A program made the translations under genes and the position numbers. Positions 1 through 6,729 of a stretch of 16,739 nucleotides of DNA are shown here, piece by piece. Positions within the stretch are counted from its first letter, which is position 1. The number at the start of each line of letters is the position of its first letter. Below the pieces are notes generated by a model. That model made no database searches and was not told the DNA's origin. It was given only the letters and a program-made list of their open reading frames with translations. Location of the stretch: contig DASVGY010000162.1 of NCBI GenBank assembly GCA_036379295.1, positions 1 to 16,739 on the forward strand, read 5' to 3'. This DNA comes from Pseudopedobacter sp036379295. GTDB lineage: Bacteria; Bacteroidota; Bacteroidia; Sphingobacteriales; Sphingobacteriaceae.

Positions 1-156
1 GAGAGTTTTTTGTTTACTTTTTTGCGGAAAAACCTGCGAAGCATGCTTGAATGCCTAACGAGTAAAATAAATAAAAATGAAAAAAGTCACTGCTCTTTAC
101 CCGGCATGAGGGCAGGCAGGCCAAGAGCGCAAAGGCCAAAAACTATAAAGTGTAGG
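1..156. other. Window edge, no gene supported
   Basis: This is the sequence beyond the 3' end of the minus-strand lipoprotein gene. It contains a 10-bp palindrome, AAGCATGCTT, at 40-49. A short plus-strand frame crosses it, but it has no recognisable product and runs into the lipoprotein gene on the other strand. I see no RNA gene or clear terminator. Confidence 0.5.
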
Positions 157-1302
157 CTAATTATACTTCCTATAAAAATTACTCACCCTCTGCGTCAACT
201 GCTCATAAATAGGTTTTGTAAAAGCTAAAAATAAATCCTGTGGCGCAGGCGGACGGCTTTCTCTTCTGCTCAACAACGCTTTGTCGTTATCCGTAAGTGC
301 CCGTTCATCACCACGGTAAGTTGCCCAAGTATCTACCCAAACGTAAGTGCCTGGCATTTTCTCTCTATTAATGACTTTATTAGTTGCAAGGTCGATAATT
401 TGGAAATCTAACAACCCGCTAGAGCTGATGGTTTTTTCGTAAGTAGTGAGCCTTCCATTTACAGTGCCGTAAACAGGTTTTGGAACCGAGTCGCGGGTTT
501 CTCCAATTTTTACATTTTCTCTCTTAATATCCTCCACTCGTTCTTTAACGTAAGTTTGACCGACTACAAAATCATCGAAGTTTAATTGTAGAACCTGGTC
601 GAACTTTACTTTAGCTAACATCGCTTCTTTCGGATTATAAAAACGGACAAAGCTTTTACGTTCATAGTTTTGTAGAAATTCATCAATTTTATCCTGAAAA
701 TATTCGTTGCTCAATTTGTACAAACGAGAGTTAACTTGAACAGTTTCCACTCGTACCCTAATTACGGCAGCCCAATACGCATCATCCATCTTGGCCTTTG
801 CATCCTTAAAATCAGGATAATATTGCTCTGCTTTTTCAAAATTATAATAGGCATCACGGGCGTCAACCCTGTTTTTCCGATCTAATAATTTTATCCCGGC
901 GTTATACCTTGCTTCGGCTGCAAAATATTTAGCATCGCTTAAATCGGCAACATATTTTGGCGCATCCGGAATTACGGCTAAGCAAGCTGGACAGTTTCCA
1001 ATCTCGTACGCCAAATTATTTATTTCCTGATATTCGGCAACAATGCGTTCCCATTTAAAAACATCATCAGTGAGTTTAATGTCTTTTATTTTTTCCAAAT
1101 GCCTATCTAAAGCATAATCGTAGCCCGTTTTTAAGGTTTCGATGGCTTTTGATTTATTTGGGTTGCTTTTTAAGCGATTAACCGCGGTGTAAACTGCTTG
1201 GTCATAATCGCCTTTTTGGAGCGCCTTTTTTCCGCTGCTGCAAGCGTTTAAGATGAGTAAGCTTAACGCGATTGCAAATATGTTGAGCTTGTTTAGTTTC
1301 AT
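157..1302 (-). CDS. Secreted lipoprotein, TPR-like helical
   Basis: A predicted lipoprotein of 381 residues. The frame stays open upstream to 1362, but the ATG at 1302 is preferred because it gives a textbook signal: a Lys/Asn start, a hydrophobic core and the lipobox LNAC with Cys21. The region after the cysteine (KKALQKGDYDQAV..., then more Ala/Tyr-rich helices near residues 120-190) resembles tetratricopeptide-type repeats. The C-terminal half looks beta-rich and has no catalytic motif I recognise. By its signal it should be anchored in the envelope, probably facing the periplasm or the surface. It lies 71 bases downstream of the AlkB-like gene on the same strand and could be co-transcribed with it. 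The function is unknown. Confidence is high that it is a lipoprotein gene and low on any role. Confidence 0.85.
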   Translation of the reverse strand: MKLNKLNIFAIALSLLILNACSSGKKALQKGDYDQAVYTAVNRLKSNPNKSKAIETLKTGYDYALDRHLEKIKDIKLTDDVFKWERIVAEYQEINNLAYEIGNCPACLAVIPDAPKYVADLSDAKYFAAEARYNAGIKLLDRKNRVDARDAYYNFEKAEQYYPDFKDAKAKMDDAYWAAVIRVRVETVQVNSRLYKLSNEYFQDKIDEFLQNYERKSFVRFYNPKEAMLAKVKFDQVLQLNFDDFVVGQTYVKERVEDIKRENVKIGETRDSVPKPVYGTVNGRLTTYEKTISSSGLLDFQIIDLATNKVINREKMPGTYVWVDTWATYRGDERALTDNDKALLSRRESRPPAPQDLFLAFTKPIYEQLTQRVSNFYRKYN

Positions 1303-1373
1303 GTTGATAAGGTTTGATGGTTTAGTTAAAGCTTTAATGTAAAGACGATTGTTAATGAACAAAGGTTACGTAT

Positions 1374-1976
1374 TTAGGCAATAATAGTTCTAAAAGTTAA
1401 GTTCACCCGTGGCGAATTTACTTTTTTTGTTGGTGGCAAACGGTGTAACCAATTACTTTGTGTTTCGCCATGCATTAAAAGCAGACTTCCGTTCTGTAAA
1501 ATTAGCTCCACTTTTTCCTTTGTTTTTTTATGCTTGAAAGCGAATTTACGCTCTGCACCAAAACTTAACGAGGCAATAGCGGTGTTTTTACCGAGGCTTT
1601 TTTCATCGTCACTATGCCAAGCCATGCCTTCGTCGCCGGTATGGTATAAATTTAGCAAACAGGAGTTGAACTGTTTGCCAGTAATGTTTTCTGACAGTTT
1701 CTTTAATGCTAAAAGTTCGGCTGTCCAAGGCAATGCTTCTCGCGAAATTTTTGAATAAGTATAAGAGAAATTGCTGTCGGCGTACCATGCTACTTTTCGT
1801 TTAGTGATGATGTGCTTGCCGTAAATGATGGCTTCATCGTTTTTCCAAGCAATTTCTGATAATAGGTATTGGAGGTATTCCTGCGCTTTCTGCACCGACA
1901 TAATTTGCCCATAGTAATTTACTTCGCCGTCGGCGGGGAGTAAGTTGGGGTTGGTGTTTGTGCTGAATAAATCCAT
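1374..1976 (-). CDS. alkB: AlkB-family 2-oxoglutarate/Fe(II) dioxygenase
   Basis: A 200-residue protein of the AlkB family, enzymes that oxidatively demethylate alkylated bases such as 1-methyladenine and 3-methylcytosine using Fe(II), oxygen and 2-oxoglutarate. The iron-binding triad is visible: H121 and D123 in WHSDDE, and H178 in WLHRLP. The co-substrate-binding arginine pattern RVNLTFR spans residues 190-196. The upstream NLYHTGDEGMAWHSD block and the SLSFGAERKFAFKH strand are typical of the catalytic double-stranded beta-helix. The length matches the compact bacterial and ALKBH2/3-like members, with no extra domain. It is divergent from the toxin-antitoxin pair across an 87-base gap. The catalytic residues look intact. 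The exact substrate (DNA or RNA) cannot be read from the sequence. Confidence 0.9.
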   Translation of the reverse strand: MDLFSTNTNPNLLPADGEVNYYGQIMSVQKAQEYLQYLLSEIAWKNDEAIIYGKHIITKRKVAWYADSNFSYTYSKISREALPWTAELLALKKLSENITGKQFNSCLLNLYHTGDEGMAWHSDDEKSLGKNTAIASLSFGAERKFAFKHKKTKEKVELILQNGSLLLMHGETQSNWLHRLPPTKKVNSPRVNLTFRTIIA

Positions 1977-1996
1977 AAGGAACCAAGATTTTGGCG

Positions 1997-2004
1997 TAAA
2001 GATA
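1997..2004 (-). promoter_or_regulatory. Possible -7 box for the AlkB-like gene
   Basis: On the minus strand this reads TATCTTTA, seven of eight matches to the Bacteroidota -7 consensus TAnnTTTG. It lies 20 bases upstream of the ATG at 1976. No convincing -33 TTG was found at the usual distance, so this is tentative. Confidence 0.35.
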
Positions 2005-2052
2005 AGCGACAGGGGTGGAAATTTAGCTATGGTAAAATAGGCGGAAAATTTT

Positions 2053-2060
2053 TAAATTTG
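2053..2060 (+). promoter_or_regulatory. -7 promoter box of the toxin-antitoxin operon
   Basis: TAAATTTG is a perfect match to the Bacteroidota -7 consensus TAnnTTTG. Only three bases separate it from the ATG at 2064, so transcription should begin at or next to the start codon and give a leaderless or nearly leaderless mRNA. No clear -33 element was seen. Its position also argues for ATG 2064 over the in-frame TTG at 2058, which lies inside the box. Confidence 0.55.
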
Positions 2061-2063
2061 GTT

Positions 2064-2291
2064 ATGGGCATTTTAGAAGACAAAATTACACTCGCAAAAA
2101 GGATTTTAGAAACGGAAGATCCATCCTTGTTAGAACAAGTTAAGGAGCTTTTTGAGGTTCGAGCTGTCGATTTTTGGGATGAATTACCCGAAGCTGTAAA
2201 AGAGGGAATCAGAAAGGGGCAAAAGGAAGCTAACGAGGGCTTGTTAACGTCTCATGAAGAAGTAATGAAAAAGTATCAAAAGTATTTATGA
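2064..2291 (+). CDS. Type II antitoxin (ParD/addiction-module type)
   Basis: A 75-residue acidic helical protein that should neutralise the toxin encoded just downstream. The ATG at 2064 is used because the in-frame TTG at 2058 falls inside the -7 box. Visible features are an N-terminal helical half (ILEDKITLAKRILE...) and the C-terminal pattern LPEAVKEGIRKGQKEANEGLLTSHEEVMKKYQKYL. Its conserved core, a G-x-L-x-S/T-HEEV stretch followed by a basic helix, is common in Bacteroidota antitoxins paired with RelE/ParE toxins. Its stop overlaps the toxin ATG by four bases, which is typical translational coupling. The first gene of such an operon usually represses it together with the toxin. No DNA-binding fold can be assigned by eye. 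Confidence 0.8.
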   Translation: MGILEDKITLAKRILETEDPSLLEQVKELFEVRAVDFWDELPEAVKEGIRKGQKEANEGLLTSHEEVMKKYQKYL

Positions 2292-2575
2292 GTTTGTCGG
2301 TTGTTTGGAATCAGCAGGCGCAAATAACTTTTGACTTAATTTTGCAGCATATTGATATGGCCTGGGGAGAGCGAGAAACGACCAAATTTTTTAATGACAC
2401 TCAGCGTGTCTTAAAATTGATATCCAGGCATCCTTACCTTTATAAATCATCGGAAGTTAATATAAGCGTTAAAAAGGCATTAATTTCAAAACAAACCTCG
2501 CTATTCTATCAAGTCGAGGAGAATCGGATTGTTCTGCTTTATTTTTGGGATAACAGACAATATCCTATGTTTTAA
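2288..2575 (+). CDS. Type II toxin, RelE/ParE superfamily
   Basis: A 95-residue small basic protein with the RelE/ParE architecture: a start strand (SLSVVWNQQAQITFDLILQHI), a helical hairpin, then the beta sheet. The segment VKKALISKQTSLFYQVEENRIVLLYFWDNRQYP is the characteristic C-terminal sheet of this family in Bacteroidota, where the DNRQxP ending is recurrent. RelE members cleave ribosome-bound mRNA and ParE members poison gyrase; the sequence does not say which applies. It overlaps the antitoxin by ATGA, so both are read from one message. The length is normal, with no frameshift or truncation, so the pair looks functional. Remains of a second toxin-antitoxin locus begin within about ten bases of its stop. 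Confidence 0.85.
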   Translation: MSLSVVWNQQAQITFDLILQHIDMAWGERETTKFFNDTQRVLKLISRHPYLYKSSEVNISVKKALISKQTSLFYQVEENRIVLLYFWDNRQYPMF

Positions 2576-2581
2576 GATGAT

Positions 2582-2717
2582 AATAAGTTTGACAAAGGAA
2601 ATTTAGTTGTGCTGTTCAACGGCTTTCAAAGAAATCCCAGAAACACGAAAAAAGGAAATCGACTTCGCATCGAAATTAAAAAACAGGTACTTCAATTCTA
2701 AAACGGAAAAATCATGA
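2582..2717 (+). pseudogene. Decayed HigB/Gp49-like toxin gene, 3' remnant
   Basis: Translating directly after the previous toxin gives NKFDKGNLVVLFNGFQRNPRNT in one frame. After a one-base shift near the A6 run at 2648-2653 it gives KKEIDFASKLKNRYFNSKTEKS and a stop at 2715-2717. Joined, these match the usual C-terminal half of phage-derived HigB/Gp49-like toxins (an FDK..IVVLFNGF block, then PKKEI..A..LK..Y). The 5' half with its start codon is missing, so no toxin can be made. The remnant's TGA overlaps the ATG at 2714, the normal spacing of a higBA pair, which supports its identity. Family recognition is from memory and should be confirmed by a profile search. Confidence 0.7.
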
Positions 2718-3343
2718 ACAAAGAAACCGTAAGAAATGCTAAAAACTTTGACGAGTTTTTAGCTATTAAATATGGAAAAATTAGAGTAGAAATGCGAGAT
2801 GAATTTGAAGAAAAAGCTCAATATTTTGTAATTAGTAAAATGTTGAAGGAAGCTCGAAAAGAGGCAAACACTTCAATCTTATCATATTTAAAATCTAGAC
2901 AAAACTGGTCTGGAATTAAGTTAATTATACTGTTCTTTATTTTAGGGCTGACAAATTTTGGTTGTAAAAAAGAAAGGGAAAGCATTAAGGTAACAACTGA
3001 TGAATACTACGTAAAATACATTGTAAAAAGTAGCACCGCTTATATTCAAGGAGGAAAAAGTATATATAGAACCGCTGAAATAGCTTCAGAAAACAATTCA
3101 AAGCAAAGTTTTACCTTCAACAATGCTACTTGGGAAACTATAATAGGTCCTGTGAAAAAAGGGTTTAACGCTTCACTTAAGGCTAGCTATAATGTCACTG
3201 CATTTGGTGGCCCTAGTCGAACTTATATAAATTCCGAAATATATGTAAGTAAGAACAATGGTCCATTCGCCTTAAAAGCCAGTGATATTAGTACGACTGA
3301 AAGATTTTCTGCTTCAACAATTAAATACGTTATAAATTACTGA
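2714..3343 (+). CDS. Chimeric frame: HigA antitoxin N-terminus fused to a lipoprotein
   Basis: A 209-codon frame made of two unrelated parts. Residues 1-52 (NAKNFDEFLAIKYGKI..., EFEEKAQYFVISKMLKEARKEAN) match the N-terminal extension and first helix of HigA-type XRE antitoxins, which normally continue into a helix-turn-helix that is absent here. Residues 68-84 (KLIILFFILGLTNFGC) form a lipoprotein signal with the acceptor Cys84 followed by KKE. The remainder is a beta-rich small lipoprotein domain ending VSKNNGPFALKASDI...YVINY. The lipoprotein's likely original start is codon 68, now ATT (2915-2917) instead of ATG. The lipoprotein half therefore seems to depend on translation from the antitoxin start, or on a rare ATT start. 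With about 67 residues ahead of the signal, export is uncertain. It may be a new fusion gene or a degrading locus. No helix-turn-helix remains, so antitoxin function is unlikely. Confidence 0.75.
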   Translation: MNKETVRNAKNFDEFLAIKYGKIRVEMRDEFEEKAQYFVISKMLKEARKEANTSILSYLKSRQNWSGIKLIILFFILGLTNFGCKKERESIKVTTDEYYVKYIVKSSTAYIQGGKSIYRTAEIASENNSKQSFTFNNATWETIIGPVKKGFNASLKASYNVTAFGGPSRTYINSEIYVSKNNGPFALKASDISTTERFSASTIKYVINY

Positions 3344-3487
3344 TTTCACGAAAAAGATGTTTCAAAACTTTAGGTGCAAGCAACTCGAGAGAATCAGCCA
3401 AATAACAAGTCAAATGTCTGTGTCTCAGGTCAAATTTAGGCTTATTTACGTTTGAGATTAAAATAGTAAAACATTACATCTGTCCCC

Positions 3488-3523
3488 ACAAAAAAATCCC
3501 CATTCTATCAAGATCAGGGATTT
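3488..3523 (-). terminator. Intrinsic terminator of pdhB
   Basis: On the minus strand, AAATCCC (3523-3517) pairs with GGGATTT (3500-3494), followed by further T residues. It lies about 40 bases beyond the pdhB stop, as expected for a Rho-independent terminator. Confidence 0.7.
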
Positions 3524-3562
3524 CCAAAATATCATCGTCCGAACTCAATCGGAGAAAACAGA

Positions 3563-4549
3563 CTATTTATTAACGTACATTACTTCTTTAACCGCTTTCA
3601 CCACTCGTTCAGCATTTGGTAAACTAGCTGCAATTAAAGTTGGTGCGTAAGGCAAAGGCACATCTGCACAAGTGATACGTAAAACTGGAGCATCTAGATA
3701 ATCAAATGCATTTTTTTGTACATGGAAAGCAATTTCAGAAGAAATGGAAGCCAAAGGCCATGCTTCCTCAACCACTACCAGTCTGTTGGTTTTTCTAACC
3801 GATGTTAAAATAGTTTCAAAATCAATTGGTCTAACAGTTCTTAAATCAATTACTTCAGCATTAATTCCTTCTTTTTCTAATTTTTCAACCGCTGGCGCAA
3901 CAACTCTCGACATCATTTTACCAAAAGAAACAATGGTTACATCTGTACCTTCTTTGGTAACTTTTGCTTTTCCAATTTCAATCACATATTCTTCTTCTGG
4001 CACTTCACCTTTATCGCCGTACATCAATTCAGATTCCATAAATATAACTGGGTCATTATCACGGATAGAAGCTTTTAACAAGCCTTTTGCATCATAAGGA
4101 TTTGATGGAATCACCACTTTTAAACCTGGGCAATTTGCAAACCAGTTTTCGAAGTTTTGAGAGTGCTGTGCACCTAATTGACCGGCATTACCGGTTGGGC
4201 CTCTAAATACAATTGGGCAGTTAAACTGTCCGCCAGACATAGAAAGTGTTTTTGCAGCAACATTAATAATTTGGTCAATTGCTACCAAAGAGAAATTGAA
4301 AGTCATAAATTCAACAATCGGGCGTAAGCCATTCATTGCAGAACCAATAGCAATACCAGCGAAACCCAACTCGGCAATTGGCGTATCAATTACTCGTTTT
4401 GGACCAAATTCATCCAACATTCCCTGACTAACTTTATACGCTCCGTTGTACTCGGCAACTTCCTCACCCATTAGGTAAATATTCTCGTCTTTACGCATTT
4501 CTTCGTTCAATGCCTCACGAAGCGCCTCTCTGAATTGTATTTCTCTCAT
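3563..4549 (-). CDS. pdhB: Pyruvate dehydrogenase E1 component, beta subunit
   Basis: A 328-residue E1-beta subunit. With the alpha subunit it forms the thiamine-diphosphate-dependent decarboxylase of the pyruvate dehydrogenase complex, feeding acetyl-CoA to the TCA cycle in the cytoplasm. The N-terminus REIQFREALREALNEEM and the GEEVAEYNGAYKVSQG block (about residues 28-43) contain the glutamate that activates the cofactor. DTPIAELGFAGIAIGSAMNG and the RGPTGNAGQLGAQHSQ loop follow, then the transketolase C-terminal domain (about 200-325) with DLRTVRPID and VVVEEAWPLAS. The length is standard. No alpha-subunit gene is adjacent, so the E1 genes are either unlinked or separated here. A branched-chain 2-oxoacid dehydrogenase E1-beta is the main alternative, but the similarity reads as pyruvate type. 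It has its own promoter and terminator. Confidence 0.93.
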   Translation of the reverse strand: MREIQFREALREALNEEMRKDENIYLMGEEVAEYNGAYKVSQGMLDEFGPKRVIDTPIAELGFAGIAIGSAMNGLRPIVEFMTFNFSLVAIDQIINVAAKTLSMSGGQFNCPIVFRGPTGNAGQLGAQHSQNFENWFANCPGLKVVIPSNPYDAKGLLKASIRDNDPVIFMESELMYGDKGEVPEEEYVIEIGKAKVTKEGTDVTIVSFGKMMSRVVAPAVEKLEKEGINAEVIDLRTVRPIDFETILTSVRKTNRLVVVEEAWPLASISSEIAFHVQKNAFDYLDAPVLRITCADVPLPYAPTLIAASLPNAERVVKAVKEVMYVNK

Positions 4550-4582
4550 TATGATGTCTCTAAATTATGTATTTACGGAACG

Positions 4583-4612
4583 CAAATATAAGGAATGTTG
4601 CTATAAAAACAA
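4583..4612 (-). promoter_or_regulatory. Promoter of pdhB
   Basis: On the minus strand a TTG (4612-4610) is followed, after 19 bases, by TATATTTG (4590-4583). This is a perfect TAnnTTTG -7 box at the spacing described for Bacteroides-type sigma factors. The start codon at 4549 lies 33 bases further on. It is the only promoter in the window where both elements are clear. Confidence 0.75.
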
Positions 4613-4707
4613 CGCTCAATCAGATTTAAAGGTTAAATGCGGAAAGCAAAAAGCTCGAGGCTTAGCGCAAGACTAAAACAAGTAAAATGTGAGAAAATAT
4701 TTATTGG

Positions 4708-4727
4708 AAAAAACGAACCGTGTTTCG
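4708..4727 (-). terminator. Weak terminator after the membrane-protein gene
   Basis: On the minus strand CGAA and TTCG form a 4-bp stem with a six-base loop, immediately followed by six T residues (4713-4708). It sits beyond the tandem repeat array that follows the membrane-protein gene. The stem is short, so confidence is modest. Confidence 0.35.
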
Positions 4728-4734
4728 AACTTTT

Positions 4735-4853
4735 ACTAACTACTAACTACTAACTACTAACTACTAACTACTAACTACTAACTACTAACTACTAACTACT
4801 GACCACTAACTACTAACTACTGACCACTAACTACTAACTACTGACCACTGACT
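4735..4853. repeat. Heptanucleotide tandem array, 17 copies of ACTAACT
   Basis: Seventeen consecutive 7-bp units can be read in the plus orientation. Nine perfect ACTAACT copies (4735-4797) are followed by ACTGACC, ACTAACT, ACTAACT, ACTGACC, ACTAACT, ACTAACT, ACTGACC and ACTGACT. The variant units recur every third position, suggesting that 21-bp blocks were duplicated as well as single units. The array reaches the stop codon of the membrane-protein gene (4855-4857), so it forms that gene's 3' untranslated region. The copy number is likely to vary between strains. Confidence 0.95.
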
Positions 4854-4854
4854 A

Positions 4855-5337
4855 CTACTTCGCCTGCGCTTCTAAAATCGCATTATAAAGCTCGGTCTGT
4901 TTTTGCGTACCAATGATGTAGATTAAACCGTCTCTATCGGTCAACTTAACAGCGTCTTTTCCGCCTGCATAAAATTTTATGGTTCCTTTTCTGTGAAGAT
5001 TGTAAACCGGATTATTTAAAAAATAAGTGCTGTAAGGAACTTTTTCAACCTTTACAATACTATTTAAGTCTATTTTAACCAAACGGGTAGTCCACAAACC
5101 GTTTAAAGTGATAGATTTATTGTTAACAATGGTACGGTATTGCAATAAAAAAAGCATAAAAACGCTCAACAATAAAATGGCACAACCCACTAAAAGCAAT
5201 AATTCGCCATTTCTTTCGCGATTTTCGGTAACCCAATAAGCTATCAAACAAAATACCGCCATCACCAACCTAATACTAATGAAGTTGTAATCTCTTCCTA
5301 AATATTGTTTTTCGTGAAACGGATATGTTGTTGTCAT
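4855..5337 (-). CDS. Small membrane protein with PH-like C-terminal domain
   Basis: A 160-residue protein I do not recognise as a named family. It has two predicted membrane helices in a hairpin (about residues 21-37 and 46-65), joined by a short charged turn (TENRERNGE). A C-terminal soluble region of about 90 residues has alternating short beta strands (YRTIVNNKSITLNGLWTTRLVKIDLNSIVKVEKV...) and a final helix (QTELYNAILEAQAK). This arrangement resembles bacterial PH-like (bPH/YdbS-type) membrane proteins; that is an inference from pattern only. It starts four bases after the tilS stop, so it is translated from the same message. Its stop codon directly abuts the 7-bp repeat array. Confidence 0.75.
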   Translation of the reverse strand: MTTTYPFHEKQYLGRDYNFISIRLVMAVFCLIAYWVTENRERNGELLLLVGCAILLLSVFMLFLLQYRTIVNNKSITLNGLWTTRLVKIDLNSIVKVEKVPYSTYFLNNPVYNLHRKGTIKFYAGGKDAVKLTDRDGLIYIIGTQKQTELYNAILEAQAK

Positions 5338-5341
5338 TTTT

Positions 5342-6682
5342 TTATTGATTCTGCAGCTCGAAGGTAATTATTTTTTCGCTTTTTAAACTTACTTTATATC
5401 GGTCGTCGGTTCTAAAGCCACCTACCCAAATAATTTCTCCGTTGCCATTTACTAAAATAGGGATTTGATTTTTTTGCTGCAATGGAATTTTCTGACTGAT
5501 GAAATAATCGCTCAGCTTCTTAAAACCCTTCATCCCGAAAGGCTTAAAACTATCGCCCAGTTGCCAGTACCTCAGTTTTAGCGGGAATATAAGTTGTGCT
5601 GCATTTACATGAATTATATTTTTCTCGTTTAAAACCGATGGAAATTCTGCGGCTTCTTCTATCGATAAATGGTGATTATTGAACTGATAATTCCCTAAAC
5701 CATAGATGATTTCTTCCGAGGCTTCTTTGGGATTTGAAATAGCTGCAATTTCTATAAAATCTCTATCCACACTCAAAATATAAGCATCGCTAAAAAACTG
5801 TTTTCCAGCATCTCCTAATAAGCAAGTGAGTAAATTTTCTACTTGGGTGGCATTAAATCCGTAAGGGTTTAAAAATTCAAAAAGTAATAGCTGTTGCGGA
5901 TGTAGGTTTATAATATCAGCAATCTTAATTTTTACGATGCCGTCTTTTTCTTCAATAATTTGCGATTTTAAAGTGCTCACCCGCTCGTTCAGCAATTCTT
6001 CCAATTGCGAAAAGTAATCAATGTTTTTTTTGAAGGTCTGCGCTAAAGACGGGTTTAGCTTTTCCATCTCTGGGATGATATCCAAACGCAGTTTGTTACG
6101 CATATATTTATTGGAAGCGTTGGAACTATCTTCCAAAAATTCGATGTTGTTTTCTTTTACAATCGTTTCAATTTCGCCCGATGTAAAACACAATAAGGGC
6201 CTGATGATATTTTCTCGGTTATTTCTGATGCCATGCAGACCCGCAATTCCGGTTCCTCTAATTAAATTGATAAGCACCGTTTCAATCGCATCGTTTTGAT
6301 GATGTGCAACGGCGATTTTAGCAAAACCTTCGCTCAATCGCAGTTCCTCGAAAAAATCGTAACGCAATTGCCTCGCCGCCATTTGAATACTGATTTTCTG
6401 TTGCGTAGCAAATATTTTGGTATCGAATGATTTTAAATAGAAAGGGACTTTTAAATGCTCAGCCAAAGCTTTCACAAAGTTTTCATCCCTTAAAGACTCC
6501 TCGCCACGTAAATTGAAATTACAATGCGCAATGGCAAACTTAAATCCACATTGGGCAAATAAAGTGGCCATTAAAACAGAATCTTTGCCACCGCTTACTG
6601 TTAACAAAATTGCATCGCTCGGCTTAAAAAGCTTGTTGCTGTTTACGAAATCTGTAAATTGCTTTTTTGCTAATAACATCAT
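5342..6682 (-). CDS. tilS: tRNA(Ile)-lysidine synthetase
   Basis: TilS ligates lysine to C34 of the CAU anticodon of a minor isoleucine tRNA, changing decoding from AUG to AUA; it is essential in most bacteria. The ATP-binding P-loop SGGKDS is at residues 30-35. AHCNFNLRGEES, AVAHHQNDAIETVLINLIRGTGIAGLHGI and IRPLL follow as in other TilS proteins. The C-terminal domain (about 370-440) holds LRYWQLGDSFKPFGMKGFKKLSDYF, and the protein ends in IPILVNGNGEIIWVGG. The 446-residue length is normal for the long form. Two ATGs are adjacent (6682 and 6679). Because a -7 box ends one base before the first, the second may be the true start of a leaderless message. It is the first gene of a two-gene operon and is divergent from the OstA-like gene. 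Confidence 0.95.
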   Translation of the reverse strand: MMLLAKKQFTDFVNSNKLFKPSDAILLTVSGGKDSVLMATLFAQCGFKFAIAHCNFNLRGEESLRDENFVKALAEHLKVPFYLKSFDTKIFATQQKISIQMAARQLRYDFFEELRLSEGFAKIAVAHHQNDAIETVLINLIRGTGIAGLHGIRNNRENIIRPLLCFTSGEIETIVKENNIEFLEDSSNASNKYMRNKLRLDIIPEMEKLNPSLAQTFKKNIDYFSQLEELLNERVSTLKSQIIEEKDGIVKIKIADIINLHPQQLLLFEFLNPYGFNATQVENLLTCLLGDAGKQFFSDAYILSVDRDFIEIAAISNPKEASEEIIYGLGNYQFNNHHLSIEEAAEFPSVLNEKNIIHVNAAQLIFPLKLRYWQLGDSFKPFGMKGFKKLSDYFISQKIPLQQKNQIPILVNGNGEIIWVGGFRTDDRYKVSLKSEKIITFELQNQ

Positions 6683-6683
6683 T

Positions 6684-6691
6684 CAAAATTA
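6684..6691 (-). promoter_or_regulatory. -7 promoter box of tilS
   Basis: On the minus strand TAATTTTG perfectly matches TAnnTTTG and ends one base before the first ATG of tilS. Transcription would begin at or within the first two codons, implying a leaderless mRNA. The -33 element is not clear (TTT at the expected place). Confidence 0.5.
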
Positions 6692-6717
6692 ACCGTTTAA
6701 AATCGTTAGTAAAAAAC

Positions 6718-6725
6718 TAATTTTG
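6718..6725 (+). promoter_or_regulatory. -7 promoter box of the OstA-like gene
   Basis: TAATTTTG perfectly matches TAnnTTTG, four bases before the GTG start at 6730. It forms a divergent pair with the tilS box inside a 47-base gap. The message would have almost no 5' leader. A weak GTTT lies near the -33 position. Confidence 0.5.
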
Positions 6726-6729
6726 CCGC

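Noticed and set aside
10..228. Plus-strand frame at the window edge
   Set aside because: Composition is not protein-like, there is no known family, and it runs into the 3' end of the opposite lipoprotein gene.
1303..1362. Extended N-terminus of the first lipoprotein
   Set aside because: Adding these 20 residues would bury the lipoprotein signal. The ATG at 1302 gives a standard one.
3744..4097. Plus-strand frame inside pdhB
   Set aside because: Antisense of a strongly recognised gene, with no family features of its own.
4735..4853. CRISPR-like array
   Set aside because: Units are 7 bp and contiguous with no unique spacers; it is a simple tandem repeat.
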